Of a stretch of DNA of 64,000 nucleotides, positions 36,574 through 45,383 are shown one piece after another. The notes under the pieces were generated by a model. The model was not told the DNA's origin. It saw only the letters and a list, made by a program, of their open reading frames with translations, and made no database searches. How positions within the stretch are numbered: the stretch's first letter is position 1; every line of letters begins with the position of its first letter. The stretch comes from Bacillota bacterium (lineage in GTDB: Bacteria; Actinomycetota; Aquicultoria; Aquicultorales; Aquicultoraceae): assembly GCA_023511485.1 (NCBI GenBank), contig JAIMBH010000004.1:1-64000 (forward strand), in the 5' to 3' direction. The position numbers were made by a program, and so were the translations under genes.

Positions 36574-37218
36574 TTATGCGAATCCAAAATCACGTAGTTT
36601 CTCCATTGTAAGGCCGGATTTCTTTTCCTTTTCTTTGCTTAAGAACTTCTCGACGTATTTGCCAATCAAATCCGACTCGAGGTTGACCTTATCGCCCGGT
36701 TCTTTAAAGCCCAGAGTCGTAACCTTTGCCGTATGAGGGATGATCGACACAGATACATAATCATCGCCATAATCCATAACGGTAAGGCTGATACCGTCAA
36801 TAGCTATCGAACCCCTGTCAATTAGATAGCGGGTTACTGACTCGGGTGCTGTTATCTTAATAAGAAGCGCATTTTTCTCGGCAACTTTGGACTTGATCGT
36901 ACCGACAGCATCGACATGGCCTGCAACTATATGCCCACCAAGCCGTGCCGATAAGGTAAGTGCACGCTCTAAGTTGACTTTCTCACCTACCCTTAATTCG
37001 CCTAAGTCGGTTTTTGCAACCGTTTCGGGCATTACATCAACTGTAAAGCTTGTGTCCGACTTAGCTGTAACCGTAAGGCAGACCCCATTTACTGCAACTG
37101 AATCCCCAATTGCAAGCTCTGGAACGAGCGAGGGGGCCTCTATTTCTATAACAAAGTCTTTCCCAGCTCTTCTTATTGATTTTGTAGTTCCAAGCTCTTC
37201 GATTATGCCTGTAAACAT
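36574..37218 (-). CDS. ribE: riboflavin synthase, alpha subunit
   Basis: The 214-residue protein consists of two homologous lumazine-binding repeats (about 1-95 and 98-205). It starts with MFTGIIEELGT, carries GDSVAVNGVCLTV in the first repeat and GSIAIDGISLTV in the second. It converts two lumazines into riboflavin. It lies 12 bp after ribD. The 169-bp gap to ribBA has no clear hairpin terminator. Confidence 0.96.
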   Translation of the reverse strand: MFTGIIEELGTTKSIRRAGKDFVIEIEAPSLVPELAIGDSVAVNGVCLTVTAKSDTSFTVDVMPETVAKTDLGELRVGEKVNLERALTLSARLGGHIVAGHVDAVGTIKSKVAEKNALLIKITAPESVTRYLIDRGSIAIDGISLTVMDYGDDYVSVSIIPHTAKVTTLGFKEPGDKVNLESDLIGKYVEKFLSKEKEKKSGLTMEKLRDFGFA

Positions 37219-37230
37219 CCCATCAATACC

Positions 37231-38403
37231 TCAAATAATGCCTTGTTTAGAGACAGCCGCCTGGATGGCTCGAGCTTCGTTTAGCAACGCCGCCTGCCTG
37301 CGACTGCTTGGGTACGCCTGTATAAATATATCTTCACCGATTGTGCCAACATAACGGATTCTCAAGTCTATAATCGAGCTTAAATTACCACCTACGAAAT
37401 CGACGCCCTGCTCACCAATCAGCTTCGGCGCTACATATATTAAGTACTTATCCACCAGGTCAGCTTTAACAAGAGAAGCAATAAGTTTACCCCCACCCTC
37501 GACAATTATGCTTGATATCTCACGATTGGCAAGCTCCTCCATTAGTACTTCGAGGTCTACCTTGCCGTTCCAAGAGTCGATTTCAATTACCTCAACGCCT
37601 TTTTCCCTTAAGGCTTTTATATTCTTTGCGGGGGCCGCCATTGTGGTTGCAACAATTGTCTTTATCTCGGAAGCTGTTTGCACAATCTTGCTCTCAAGCG
37701 GAATTTTTGCCGCCGAATCAACAATAATCCGAATCGGATTCTTAGTGCCCACACGGTCCAGCCTTGTATTTAGTAGGGGATCATCAGCCAGAACCGTTCC
37801 GATGCCTACCATAATCGCATCGCTCTCATTCCTGAGTTCATGTACGCTTTGCCTTGCATCGTTTCCGGTTATAGCGGTAGCTGTTCCAGGTGATTCGGCA
37901 ATCTTGCCGTCCATGCTGATTGCCGCCTTTACTGTTACAAACGGCCTGTGGGTTGTAATGTATTTTATGAAGACTTCGTTCTGCTTTGCAACCTGTTCTG
38001 AAAGAATACCATACTCAACCTTTATACCCGCATCCCTTAATCTTTTGATTCCGCTACCTGCGCATTTAGGGTTAGGATCGATCATCCCAACTATAACCTT
38101 GCTTATACCTGCACTTATAATTGCCTCTGTGCAGGGAGGGGTTTTCCCGTAATGGTTGCATGGCTCAAGGGAGACCACCATTGTCGCGCCTGCCACATCT
38201 TCGGTCGCATTATTTAGAGCATTTATCTCGGCATGCGGCTCTCCCGCCTTCTTGTGATAGCCTTCAGCTATTACCCGGTCGTCCTTGATAATTACCGCTC
38301 CCACCATCGGATTTGGGCTGGTTGTTCCCCGCCCCTGCTCAGCAAGTTCAATCGCTCTGCGCATATGCGCCTCATAAAATGAAAGACCAAAACTCCCCGT
38401 CAT
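37231..38403 (-). CDS. ribD: bifunctional riboflavin-specific deaminase/reductase
   Basis: The 390-residue protein has an N-terminal cytidine-deaminase-like zinc domain (about 8-150; HAEINAL and EPCNHYGKTPPCTEAI) and a C-terminal DHFR-like reductase domain (about 155-365; RPFVTVKAAISMDGKIA, IIVEGGGKL). It catalyses the second and third steps of riboflavin synthesis. It is the first gene of the operon; AAGGAG precedes the ATG and the FMN riboswitch plus terminator lies immediately upstream. Confidence 0.96.
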   Translation of the reverse strand: MTGSFGLSFYEAHMRRAIELAEQGRGTTSPNPMVGAVIIKDDRVIAEGYHKKAGEPHAEINALNNATEDVAGATMVVSLEPCNHYGKTPPCTEAIISAGISKVIVGMIDPNPKCAGSGIKRLRDAGIKVEYGILSEQVAKQNEVFIKYITTHRPFVTVKAAISMDGKIAESPGTATAITGNDARQSVHELRNESDAIMVGIGTVLADDPLLNTRLDRVGTKNPIRIIVDSAAKIPLESKIVQTASEIKTIVATTMAAPAKNIKALREKGVEVIEIDSWNGKVDLEVLMEELANREISSIIVEGGGKLIASLVKADLVDKYLIYVAPKLIGEQGVDFVGGNLSSIIDLRIRYVGTIGEDIFIQAYPSSRRQAALLNEARAIQAAVSKQGII

Positions 38404-38444
38404 TTCTCCTTAACACCTTGTTGCTTTAACTTTTCAAGGCAAAT

Positions 38445-38472
38445 AAAAAACGCCCAGGAGAAAGCCAGGCGC
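38445..38472 (-). terminator. attenuator terminator of the FMN riboswitch
   Basis: The minus strand reads GCGCCTGG-loop-CCTGGGCG followed by TTTTTT. It lies between the riboswitch and ribD, where a premature stop would act. Confidence 0.85.
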
Positions 38473-38513
38473 AATATACAAGCATACATATAAACGTATA
38501 CTTTAGCCTTAAC

Positions 38514-38684
38514 CTTCTCCCATCCAGACTATACTGTCGGCTCCGGAATCCCACCGGATCTGCCTAAACGCAGGTAAAGAGCATTCGTTTCCTAACTTTT
38601 ACCTACATGCAGGCTCGCGGGCTTAATTCAAGAGTTTAACTCTGAAATTACCGCCGGTCGGGAATCTCACCCTGCCCCGAAGGT
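38514..38684 (-). promoter_or_regulatory. FMN riboswitch (RFN element)
   Basis: Conserved RFN parts are present in order on the minus strand: CCTTCGGGGCAGGGTGAGAT, then CCCGACCGGCGGTAAT, then AGCCCGCGAGCC, then GGATTCCGGAGCCGACAGT, then AGTCTGGATGGGAGAAGG. P1 is CCTTC/GAAGG. Binding of FMN should favour the terminator at 38445 and switch off ribD-ribE-ribBA-ribH. Confidence 0.97.
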
Positions 38685-38703
38685 TCATATTAAGTTATAG
38701 TTA

Positions 38704-38732
38704 ATTTTATCAGTAACGGAATCGTTATGCAA
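38704..38732 (-). promoter_or_regulatory. promoter of the riboflavin operon
   Basis: TTGCAT (38732-38727), 17 nt, TAAAAT (38709-38704) on the minus strand. It lies 20 bp before the riboswitch and immediately after the rpe stop codon. Confidence 0.65.
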
Positions 38733-38733
38733 G

Positions 38734-39402
38734 CTAAATAGACGCGGCTTTGCGGATACCCCTTACCGCCTGGGGTATATCTTTGGTACCGAATACTGCA
38801 GAACCTGCCACAAGTATATCCGCCCCTTTTAGGACGACCCTATCTGCGTTCTTCTCAGAAATACCGCCATCTACCTGGATTTTTACATCAAGTCCTTTGG
38901 AATCTATCATGTGGCGAACGACCTCAATCTTATCGAGTGCACTGGGAATAAACTTCTGGCCGCCAAAACCAGGGTTTACCGACATCACGACAACAAAATC
39001 TAGATCCTCAAGCAGGTAATGCAGGTGCGTTACCGGTGTTGCAGGATTTAAGGCAAGACCGGCCTTTATACCCGGATATTCCTTAATCCTCTGGATAACA
39101 CGATGCGCATGGTTTGTAGCCTCTACATGGAACGAAATCCAGGACGCACCGGCCTCGATGAACCGGTCGATGTATCTCTCAGGGCTCTCAATCATCAGAT
39201 GAACATCAAGCGGCAGAGACGTTTTTCTCCTCAGCGACTCTACCACCAGTGGGCCTATGGTAATATTTGGCACAAAATGCCCGTCCATGACATCGACATG
39301 GAGTAAATCCGCCCCGCCTTCTGTTGCTTTCGCAACATCATCGACTAAACAAGAAAAATCCGCTGATAATATCGACGGGGCTATAAGTATTTCTCTGTCC
39401 AT
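38734..39402 (-). CDS. rpe: ribulose-phosphate 3-epimerase
   Basis: The 222-residue TIM-barrel enzyme interconverts ribulose-5-P and xylulose-5-P. Motifs are IAPSILSADFSCL, HVDVMDGHFVPNITIG, DVHLMIESPERYI, VMSVNPGFGGQKF and VDGGISEKNA; the metal-binding His and Asp residues are in place. It lies between rsmB and the riboflavin operon on the minus strand, a position conserved in actinobacteria. Confidence 0.96.
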   Translation of the reverse strand: MDREILIAPSILSADFSCLVDDVAKATEGGADLLHVDVMDGHFVPNITIGPLVVESLRRKTSLPLDVHLMIESPERYIDRFIEAGASWISFHVEATNHAHRVIQRIKEYPGIKAGLALNPATPVTHLHYLLEDLDFVVVMSVNPGFGGQKFIPSALDKIEVVRHMIDSKGLDVKIQVDGGISEKNADRVVLKGADILVAGSAVFGTKDIPQAVRGIRKAASI

Positions 39403-39521
39403 AAAAATCCTTTCAATCTTTCAATAATATAGAAATGGCAAGTTTGCCCGTCATAGCCTGACAATACCTGCTTATATTAATATATTATCGGCAGATTTTC
39501 ACCCTCTTCTAGCACCTCCCC

Positions 39522-40787
39522 TCAAGCTATCCTTCTCAGCCTTGCTATAAATAGTCCGTCTATGCCATGGCGATTCGGCATGAGTTGGATAGTGCCGTCA
39601 CGCACATCGCTTCGAAGGGACTCTGGCAGGTAGGGGGCGACATCGTCAACGTAAAAGTCCTCCCTTATCCTTAAGAATCTCTCAACGACAAGCCGGGTTT
39701 CCGGCTTGTCTATTGTGCAGACAGAGTAGACGAGAACACCGCCTGGCTTTACAAAATCAGCAACGGAAGTTAGCATCTTAGTTTGCAGGCTTGAGAGTTC
39801 TTCGATTTGCTCAGGGTTTTTTGTCCATCTGGCATCAGGTCTCCTGGCAAGCACACCCAAACCTGAACACGGTACATCGCATAGAACCCTATCGACCGGC
39901 TTCTTTATTACCGGCTTAAGTTTTGTTGCATCTGCTCTGATAGCCTGGGCGATACTTGCCCCCATACGCCGGATATTTTCTCTCATCAAGTTGACACGGT
40001 TTGGGTTAATATCAACCGATAGAATCTGCCCATTATTTTCCATAAGCTCTGCTATGTGAGTTGTTTTTCCGCCGGGTGCCGCGGCGATATCCAATATAGT
40101 TTCACCTGGCTGTGGGTCAACGACATGACTTATTATCATAGAACTCTCATCCTGCACGTAGAAATAGCCTTTCTTGTACTGAGGCAGGCTGCTTAAATCA
40201 CCCACACCATTTACAACAAGAGCTTCTTCCAGATACTTACCTGGGTTGACTTCCCATCCCGCCTTCTCAAATATCTCGGTTAGCTTCTCAGGCGTGGTCT
40301 TTAACATGTTTACCCGGACAGTTAATTTCGGAGGACGGTTATTTGCTTTACAAAGAGCCTGGGTCTCATCAACACCAAAATCCTCAATCCACATCTTAAC
40401 CAACCATAGGGGATGAAAGTACTTCAGTGAGATGTACCTGGCTGGGTCTTTATCCTTCCTGGGCCAGGGAATTTTGTCCTGCCCGCGAGCGATGGCCCGC
40501 AAAACCCCATTTACAAACTTTGATATGCCGGGATGAAAATAGCTCTTTGCTATAACAACAGCCTCATTTACCGCAGCATGGTCGGGAACATCCATGTATA
40601 TAATCTGGTAGATAGACATGCGCAGTAAATCAAGGACTAGGTCAGGGATTTTATCGAGTTTTTGCTTTGAGAACTGCTTTATAATCCAATCAAGCGTCCC
40701 AAGTGCTCTTAAAGTGCCATAGGTAAGCTCAGTAACAAAAGCCCTGTCTCTTTTATCAAGCCTGCTTTGCGCAAGTTTCTTGGGCAA
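39522..40787 (-). CDS. rsmB: 16S rRNA (cytosine-967-C5)-methyltransferase, 5' end apparently frameshifted
   Basis: The reading frame gives 421 residues: the NusB-like N-terminal domain and a SAM methyltransferase domain with LDIAAAPGGKTTHIAEL, VDINPNRV, CDVPCSGLGVLARRPD and VYSVCTIDKPET. The first available start is TTG 40787, inside the conserved N-terminal helix. Family-like sequence (REIALEVIHRVTKGGAYANI) continues upstream in frame to about 40860 but without a start codon. The well placed ATG at 40864 (AAAGGAG upstream) is in another frame and stops after nine codons. One extra A in ACAAATCG would join them. Either the sequence has an indel or the protein is truncated. Confidence 0.85.
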   Translation of the reverse strand: MPKKLAQSRLDKRDRAFVTELTYGTLRALGTLDWIIKQFSKQKLDKIPDLVLDLLRMSIYQIIYMDVPDHAAVNEAVVIAKSYFHPGISKFVNGVLRAIARGQDKIPWPRKDKDPARYISLKYFHPLWLVKMWIEDFGVDETQALCKANNRPPKLTVRVNMLKTTPEKLTEIFEKAGWEVNPGKYLEEALVVNGVGDLSSLPQYKKGYFYVQDESSMIISHVVDPQPGETILDIAAAPGGKTTHIAELMENNGQILSVDINPNRVNLMRENIRRMGASIAQAIRADATKLKPVIKKPVDRVLCDVPCSGLGVLARRPDARWTKNPEQIEELSSLQTKMLTSVADFVKPGGVLVYSVCTIDKPETRLVVERFLRIREDFYVDDVAPYLPESLRSDVRDGTIQLMPNRHGIDGLFIARLRRIA

Positions 40788-40876
40788 AAGGATGTTAGCA
40801 TACGCGCCACCTTTAGTGACACGATGAATGACTTCTAATGCAATCTCTCGAGACGATTTGTCATTAATACTCCTTT

Positions 40877-40912
40877 ACCCCCTCACCCAACCTCTCCCAC
40901 GAGGGAGAGAAA
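40877..40912. repeat. REP-like CCTCTCCC/GGGAGAGG palindrome
   Basis: CCCTCACCCAACCTCTCCCA followed by CGAGGGAGAG lies between fmt and the rsmB ribosome site. Similar elements occur at 42060-42104 and 49911-49941. This kind of element is widespread in bacterial genomes. Confidence 0.7.
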
Positions 40913-41878
40913 TTAAACCCTGGCCCCTGGACCTTGGCCCCTGAACCCTAACTTGTCTCCGACTTTGAGCCGGTAGCCGCGGATAAACTCAGCACCGCCC
41001 ATTTTCTTCCTGTTGGCAGGCTGGACCTCAACAAGCAACAGGGCATCGGTTGTAGTTGCAACATAGGGGCCATTGTGTTTATCTATATGAACTATCGTGC
41101 CAGGCTCTCCTTGTTTTTTTATCTCGGGCGCCTTTGCTACCCACCAAACCTTAAGAAGAGTTTCATCGAAGTGTGTATGTGCACCCGGTTTTGGATTTAA
41201 TCCTCTTATTTGGTTGATGATATTATCAGCAGAATTATCCCAGTTAATCTCAAGGTCTGCATCAGTTATCTTCTCGGCATAGGTAATACCTGATTCCTCT
41301 TGCTTGCGCGGGGTTATCGTTCCAGCTTCTATTCTATCTAACGCTTCTACCATTAGCACAGCTGAAGCATCAGATATTCGCAAAGCCAGCGTCTCCGCGG
41401 TATCTTGCGGTGAAATTTCTATCTCCTTTTGAAGCAAGATATCCCCTGCATCCAACTCCTTGACGACCTGCATGATTGTCGTACCCGTTACCTTATCGCC
41501 AGCCATAATAGCTCTCTGAATCGGAGCTGCACCCCTCCACCTCGGAAGAAGCGAGGCATGTACATTTATAACGCCATGTCTTGGAAGGTCAAGAAGCCAT
41601 TGCGGCAGGATCTTGCCATAGGCAAATACGACACCAATATCGGGCTTTAGCTCTTCCAACTTTTTACGGAAGTCCTCGTCCTTCATTGTAACAGGCTGAA
41701 TAACTGGAAGCCCCTCAGACAAGGCAAGAAGCTTTATCGGAGAAGCACCTATTTTCAGCTGGCGCCCAACTGGTTTATCAGGCTGTGTTACGACAAGGAC
41801 AACTTCATGTTTTGATTGTATAATGCTTTTTAATACCGGGACCGCTAATTGCGGGGTGCCCATAAAAAATACGCGCAT
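40913..41878 (-). CDS. fmt: methionyl-tRNA formyltransferase
   Basis: The 321-residue enzyme formylates initiator Met-tRNA. The catalytic region shows GKILPQWLLDLPRHGVINVHASLLPRWRGAAPIQ, split here, with the N-H-D catalytic set, and the C-terminal OB-like domain ends at VGDKLGF. The last nine residues (RGQGPGARV) are encoded by a dispersed G/C-rich repeat and are not part of the family. def lies 249 bp upstream on the same strand and supplies the matching deformylase. Confidence 0.96.
   Translation of the reverse strand: MRVFFMGTPQLAVPVLKSIIQSKHEVVLVVTQPDKPVGRQLKIGASPIKLLALSEGLPVIQPVTMKDEDFRKKLEELKPDIGVVFAYGKILPQWLLDLPRHGVINVHASLLPRWRGAAPIQRAIMAGDKVTGTTIMQVVKELDAGDILLQKEIEISPQDTAETLALRISDASAVLMVEALDRIEAGTITPRKQEESGITYAEKITDADLEINWDNSADNIINQIRGLNPKPGAHTHFDETLLKVWWVAKAPEIKKQGEPGTIVHIDKHNGPYVATTTDALLLVEVQPANRKKMGGAEFIRGYRLKVGDKLGFRGQGPGARV
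40915..40950. repeat. GGGTCC-type dispersed repeat inside the fmt 3' end
   Basis: CCCTGGCCCCTGGACC followed by TTGGCCCCTGAACCCTA. It encodes the C-terminal tail of Fmt. Confidence 0.7.
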
Positions 41879-42059
41879 TTGTACCTCTAATGTATGTACT
41901 TTAGCTTTAGTCTTTTAATTATTCCCTCTATCTCTAGTTGTATGTAGCTATCAATAACACTATAAAGTTATAGTTTAAGGTTAGATATAACTATCTGACC
42001 CATTGAGATTGCCACGTAAGCTCAAGGATTAGCTCCTAGCATGGAAGCAAATAACAAGG

Positions 42060-42104
42060 GAACCCCTCTCACCTAACCTCCCCCACACACAGGGGAGAGG
42101 GATT
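42060..42104. repeat. REP-like CCTCTC/GAGAGG element
   Basis: ACCCCTCTCACCTAACCTCC, then CCCACACACAGGGGAGAGGG. It is a diverged copy of the element at 40877, placed just after the def gene. Confidence 0.6.
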
Positions 42105-42127
42105 AATAATTCGTTATTCGACACTCC

Positions 42128-42637
42128 CTACGCTAACGGTCTTTTCTCGGCAAGTAGTTTTAGTGCGCGCCGCCTCTCCTCAGGGGTAGTCCTATCTAAT
42201 ATAAGGACGCCGTTTAGGTGATCCACTTCGTGTTGCAATGCTCGCGCAAGAAGTCCATCAGCCTCGAATTCAACAGGTTCTCCCTTTTCATTTATAGCCT
42301 TGAACCTGATTTTTACTGAACGGGGAACCACTACTTGTATTTCGCTTGGGAAAATACTAAGGCAACCCTCTTCATCTTCCTCTATTTCATCGCTATACCA
42401 GGTTATTTCAGGGTTAATGTAGACCCTAAGCTCCTGGTGTTTGTCACTGGTATCTACAACCATAACGCGCTTTACTACACCCACCTGGTTTGCGGCAAGC
42501 CCGACTCCAGGCGCAGCATACATCGTATCAGCCATATTTTTTATAAGCAGATTTATTTCACCGTCTATTTTTTCAACCGGTTTTGTTTTTTCCTTTAATA
42601 CCGGATCTGGAAAACTTCTAATCGGCAAAACTGCCAC
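42128..42637 (-). CDS. def: peptide deformylase
   Basis: The 169-residue metalloenzyme removes formyl groups from nascent proteins. The three signature motifs are GVGLAANQVG (about 40-49), EGCLSIFP (about 90-97) and LQHEVDHLNG (about 132-141) with the two metal-binding histidines. The start is GTG with AGGAGG well placed. It lies between priA and fmt in the usual order. Confidence 0.96.
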   Translation of the reverse strand: MAVLPIRSFPDPVLKEKTKPVEKIDGEINLLIKNMADTMYAAPGVGLAANQVGVVKRVMVVDTSDKHQELRVYINPEITWYSDEIEEDEEGCLSIFPSEIQVVVPRSVKIRFKAINEKGEPVEFEADGLLARALQHEVDHLNGVLILDRTTPEERRRALKLLAEKRPLA

Positions 42638-42782
42638 ATTACTTCCTCCTATATAACTCTACCAAAAATCGATAATCGACCGAATCGAAAAATAGCTCGA
42701 GCCGATAAAACTCTCACCTTTCATTTATTGCCCCGGTAATTCAATCGATTTTCGATTTTTCATTTTCGATTCTCGGTGGATA

Positions 42783-45242
42783 CTAAAGCACCCACACCGG
42801 ATCCACGTCTACGGATAATATTACTATGTTCCGATACTTCTCAGGAATGAACCGTCGAAAATTATCTTCCAAAAAGCTTTTTACTGTCAAGTTATCACGC
42901 ACTTTGAGCAATATATGCCAGCGATACTCCCTTTTAACCTTAAGAAGGGGGGCGGGCGATGGCCCCATCATATCGAAAGCTTCCGATAGGCCTGACACCT
43001 CAATGATTTTGGCTGCCCGCCTTGCCAAGCCAACAACTGCCTCAGGGTCCTGGCCGGAAAAAAGCATCCGAATCACTGAAGTAAACGGCGGGTAGGAAAG
43101 TCCGCGGCGCGACTCTAATTCTTCTTTGTAAAAATCGTCATAGTCACCAGTCAATATAGCCTGGATGGGATAGCTATCCGGTGCATACGTCTGGATTACA
43201 ACCCTTCCAGGCTGTTCACCTCTACCTGCACGGCCTGCGACCTGCATCAGAAGCTGATACGTGCGCTCGGCAGCACGGAAATCGGGAAGGTGTAGAGAAG
43301 TATCTGCATTTATGACCCCAACCAGCGTGACCTCAGGAAAATCCAGCCCCTTAGCTATCATCTGCGTACCAAGCAGGATAGCAGATTTTTCAGCCTGAAA
43401 CTTTGCAAGACGCACCTGGTGCGCACCCTTGCGTGCAGTAGTATCAGCATCCATCCTTATAACAGGGACATGTGGATAAAGATGTTTAAGTTCAGCCTCA
43501 ACCCTTTGAGTTCCCGCGCCCGGAAACCTTATTGCGCTACCGCCGCACCTGGGACACGCTGCAGGCGCCCGTGCAACAAAATTACAGTGGTGGCAACGCA
43601 GGCTATTATTAACTGAATGATAGGTGAGAGATACCGCACAGTTGCGGCATTTAGGAACGAAGCCGCAATCCTGGCACAGGATAAAATTTGAAAAACCGCG
43701 CCGGTTTAGGAATAAAATCGCTTTCCCCCCTGCACCCAGAGCCTCGTTAAGCCTGCGTTTCAGAAGCCCACTTAAAAGCGGTCGCTCACGTTTACCCGAA
43801 TCGGGCAATTCCTCGCGCATATCGACAACTTCAATCCTTGGAAGCTCCCTTTCCTCGACCCGCCGGCGCAAAAAAAGCGGCCTATAAAAGCCAGTCTCGG
43901 ACCGCCACTTGGCTTCTATTGAAGGAGTTGCACTTCCCAGCACGACACATGCCCCCTCCAATTTAGCCCGTTTTATAGCGACTTCTCGCGCGTTGTATCT
44001 TGGATTTTTGCCCTGCTTGTAGCTTGCCTCATGTTCCTCATCTACGACTACGATGCCGAGACCCGACACGGGAGCAAAAACAGCCGAGCGGGCACCAACT
44101 ACCACGCGATATCTACCTTCTTGAATCCCCCGCCACTGATCAAACCTCTCACCAGCACCAAGTCCGCTATGAAGCACCGCGACTGTATCGCCAAATCTAG
44201 CCTTAAAGCGCGCTACTGCCTGCGCGGTCAAAGCAATTTCCGGAACGAGCACTATCGCGCTTTTCCCGATCTCAAGCGCCTTTTGGATCGCCCTTAAATA
44301 AACTTCGGTTTTGCCGCTACCGGTCACACCCTGAAGTAAGAACACATCATCTGAGCCCTTCTCGATTGCGGTTATAATTGCCGCTAGTGCAACAGTTTGC
44401 TCGCTGGTCAGCTTTACTGTTTTGTCTTTATGAAAAAAATGCTGCTGTGGCTCCCGCTCGACAAGACGGCTCTCAATACATACTAATCCACGCTCAACCA
44501 GAGCATGAAGCGATGAATAGGAGGTTCTTGTATCGGCAAGAAGATGCGATACTTGGACGGCCCCACATGAAGATAGCTTGTCGAAGATAAGTTTCTGTTT
44601 AGGCGCTTTCTTAAGCTCGGCAGCAACTTCCCCGCTATTGCGATTGTCAAAGTTTAAAACCGCATATCGAGCCATCGCCTCCTTAACCTTGGGGTAATCA
44701 AGCTCGTAGTCCTTTTCAATCAAACCGGCTTCCTCCAGCTTTTTGAGCACAGACGATACATCCCGACCACCACAGGCAGCCTTTAGCGTGTCGGCTCGAG
44801 CTGTCCCGCCTAAATCCCTTAATTTTTTGAGCACTTCCATCTGACGTGGTGTAATCCTGGCCGGTGACTTCCCGGTTGTGCGAACCAGCTGGATAACCTT
44901 TGTACCACGGCCGGGAGGTATCGCGAGTTTTAAAGCCTCGCTTAATGTAGAGAGATAATACCCTGCAATCCAACGGGAGAGCTCAATCATGCGCTCATCA
45001 AAAACCGGCCTCTCATTGATGACCGACTCAATTGGCGCAAGTTCCGACACCTCTGAGGTGTCGGCAAACCCAACAACGTATCCGACCTGCTTTGTCCTGC
45101 CAAAGGGAACTAGAACAACCGAACCAAGATCGATTTTGGAAGCAAGCTTGGTCGGGATTAAATAATCAAAAATGCGATCGACCTCGCGTACTGGAAGATC
45201 GACGATGACTTTTGCGATAGATGGTTTCTGTAACAAAAGCAC
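42783..45242 (-). CDS. priA: primosomal replication restart helicase PriA
   Basis: The 819-residue helicase reloads the replisome at stalled forks. The N-terminal DNA-binding domain (about 10-110) is followed by helicase motifs: Walker A GVTGSGKTEVYL, Walker B VVDEEHEASYKQ, and motif VI region QVAGRAGRGEQPG. The zinc-binding cysteines are in CQDCGFVPKCRNC and CHHCNFVARAPAACPRCG. The first start is GTG 45242, which overlaps the SD; TTG two codons on is better spaced. The 142-bp gap to metK holds the metK terminator. Confidence 0.95.
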   Translation of the reverse strand: MLLLQKPSIAKVIVDLPVREVDRIFDYLIPTKLASKIDLGSVVLVPFGRTKQVGYVVGFADTSEVSELAPIESVINERPVFDERMIELSRWIAGYYLSTLSEALKLAIPPGRGTKVIQLVRTTGKSPARITPRQMEVLKKLRDLGGTARADTLKAACGGRDVSSVLKKLEEAGLIEKDYELDYPKVKEAMARYAVLNFDNRNSGEVAAELKKAPKQKLIFDKLSSCGAVQVSHLLADTRTSYSSLHALVERGLVCIESRLVEREPQQHFFHKDKTVKLTSEQTVALAAIITAIEKGSDDVFLLQGVTGSGKTEVYLRAIQKALEIGKSAIVLVPEIALTAQAVARFKARFGDTVAVLHSGLGAGERFDQWRGIQEGRYRVVVGARSAVFAPVSGLGIVVVDEEHEASYKQGKNPRYNAREVAIKRAKLEGACVVLGSATPSIEAKWRSETGFYRPLFLRRRVEERELPRIEVVDMREELPDSGKRERPLLSGLLKRRLNEALGAGGKAILFLNRRGFSNFILCQDCGFVPKCRNCAVSLTYHSVNNSLRCHHCNFVARAPAACPRCGGSAIRFPGAGTQRVEAELKHLYPHVPVIRMDADTTARKGAHQVRLAKFQAEKSAILLGTQMIAKGLDFPEVTLVGVINADTSLHLPDFRAAERTYQLLMQVAGRAGRGEQPGRVVIQTYAPDSYPIQAILTGDYDDFYKEELESRRGLSYPPFTSVIRMLFSGQDPEAVVGLARRAAKIIEVSGLSEAFDMMGPSPAPLLKVKREYRWHILLKVRDNLTVKSFLEDNFRRFIPEKYRNIVILSVDVDPVWVL

Positions 45243-45287
45243 TCCTTGCTTCAGAATTTAGAAATCAGGGTTTGGTCTAATAATAAC

Positions 45288-45313
45288 AAAAAGGGCGGAA
45301 ACAAGCTCCGCCC
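45288..45313 (-). terminator. terminator downstream of metK
   Basis: GGGCGGA / TCCGCCC stem with a 7-nt loop followed by TTTTT on the minus strand. It separates metK from priA. Confidence 0.82.
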
Positions 45314-45383
45314 GTTATATATTGGCTTGCACCAGGCAGCACCGCAGCACTACAACTCAGGCTCCGAAAGGCTGCCATGGAGC

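Noticed and set aside
37508-38152. 214-codon plus-strand reading frame
   Set aside because: It lies wholly antisense to ribD, which is conserved and has a riboswitch; no features of a gene.
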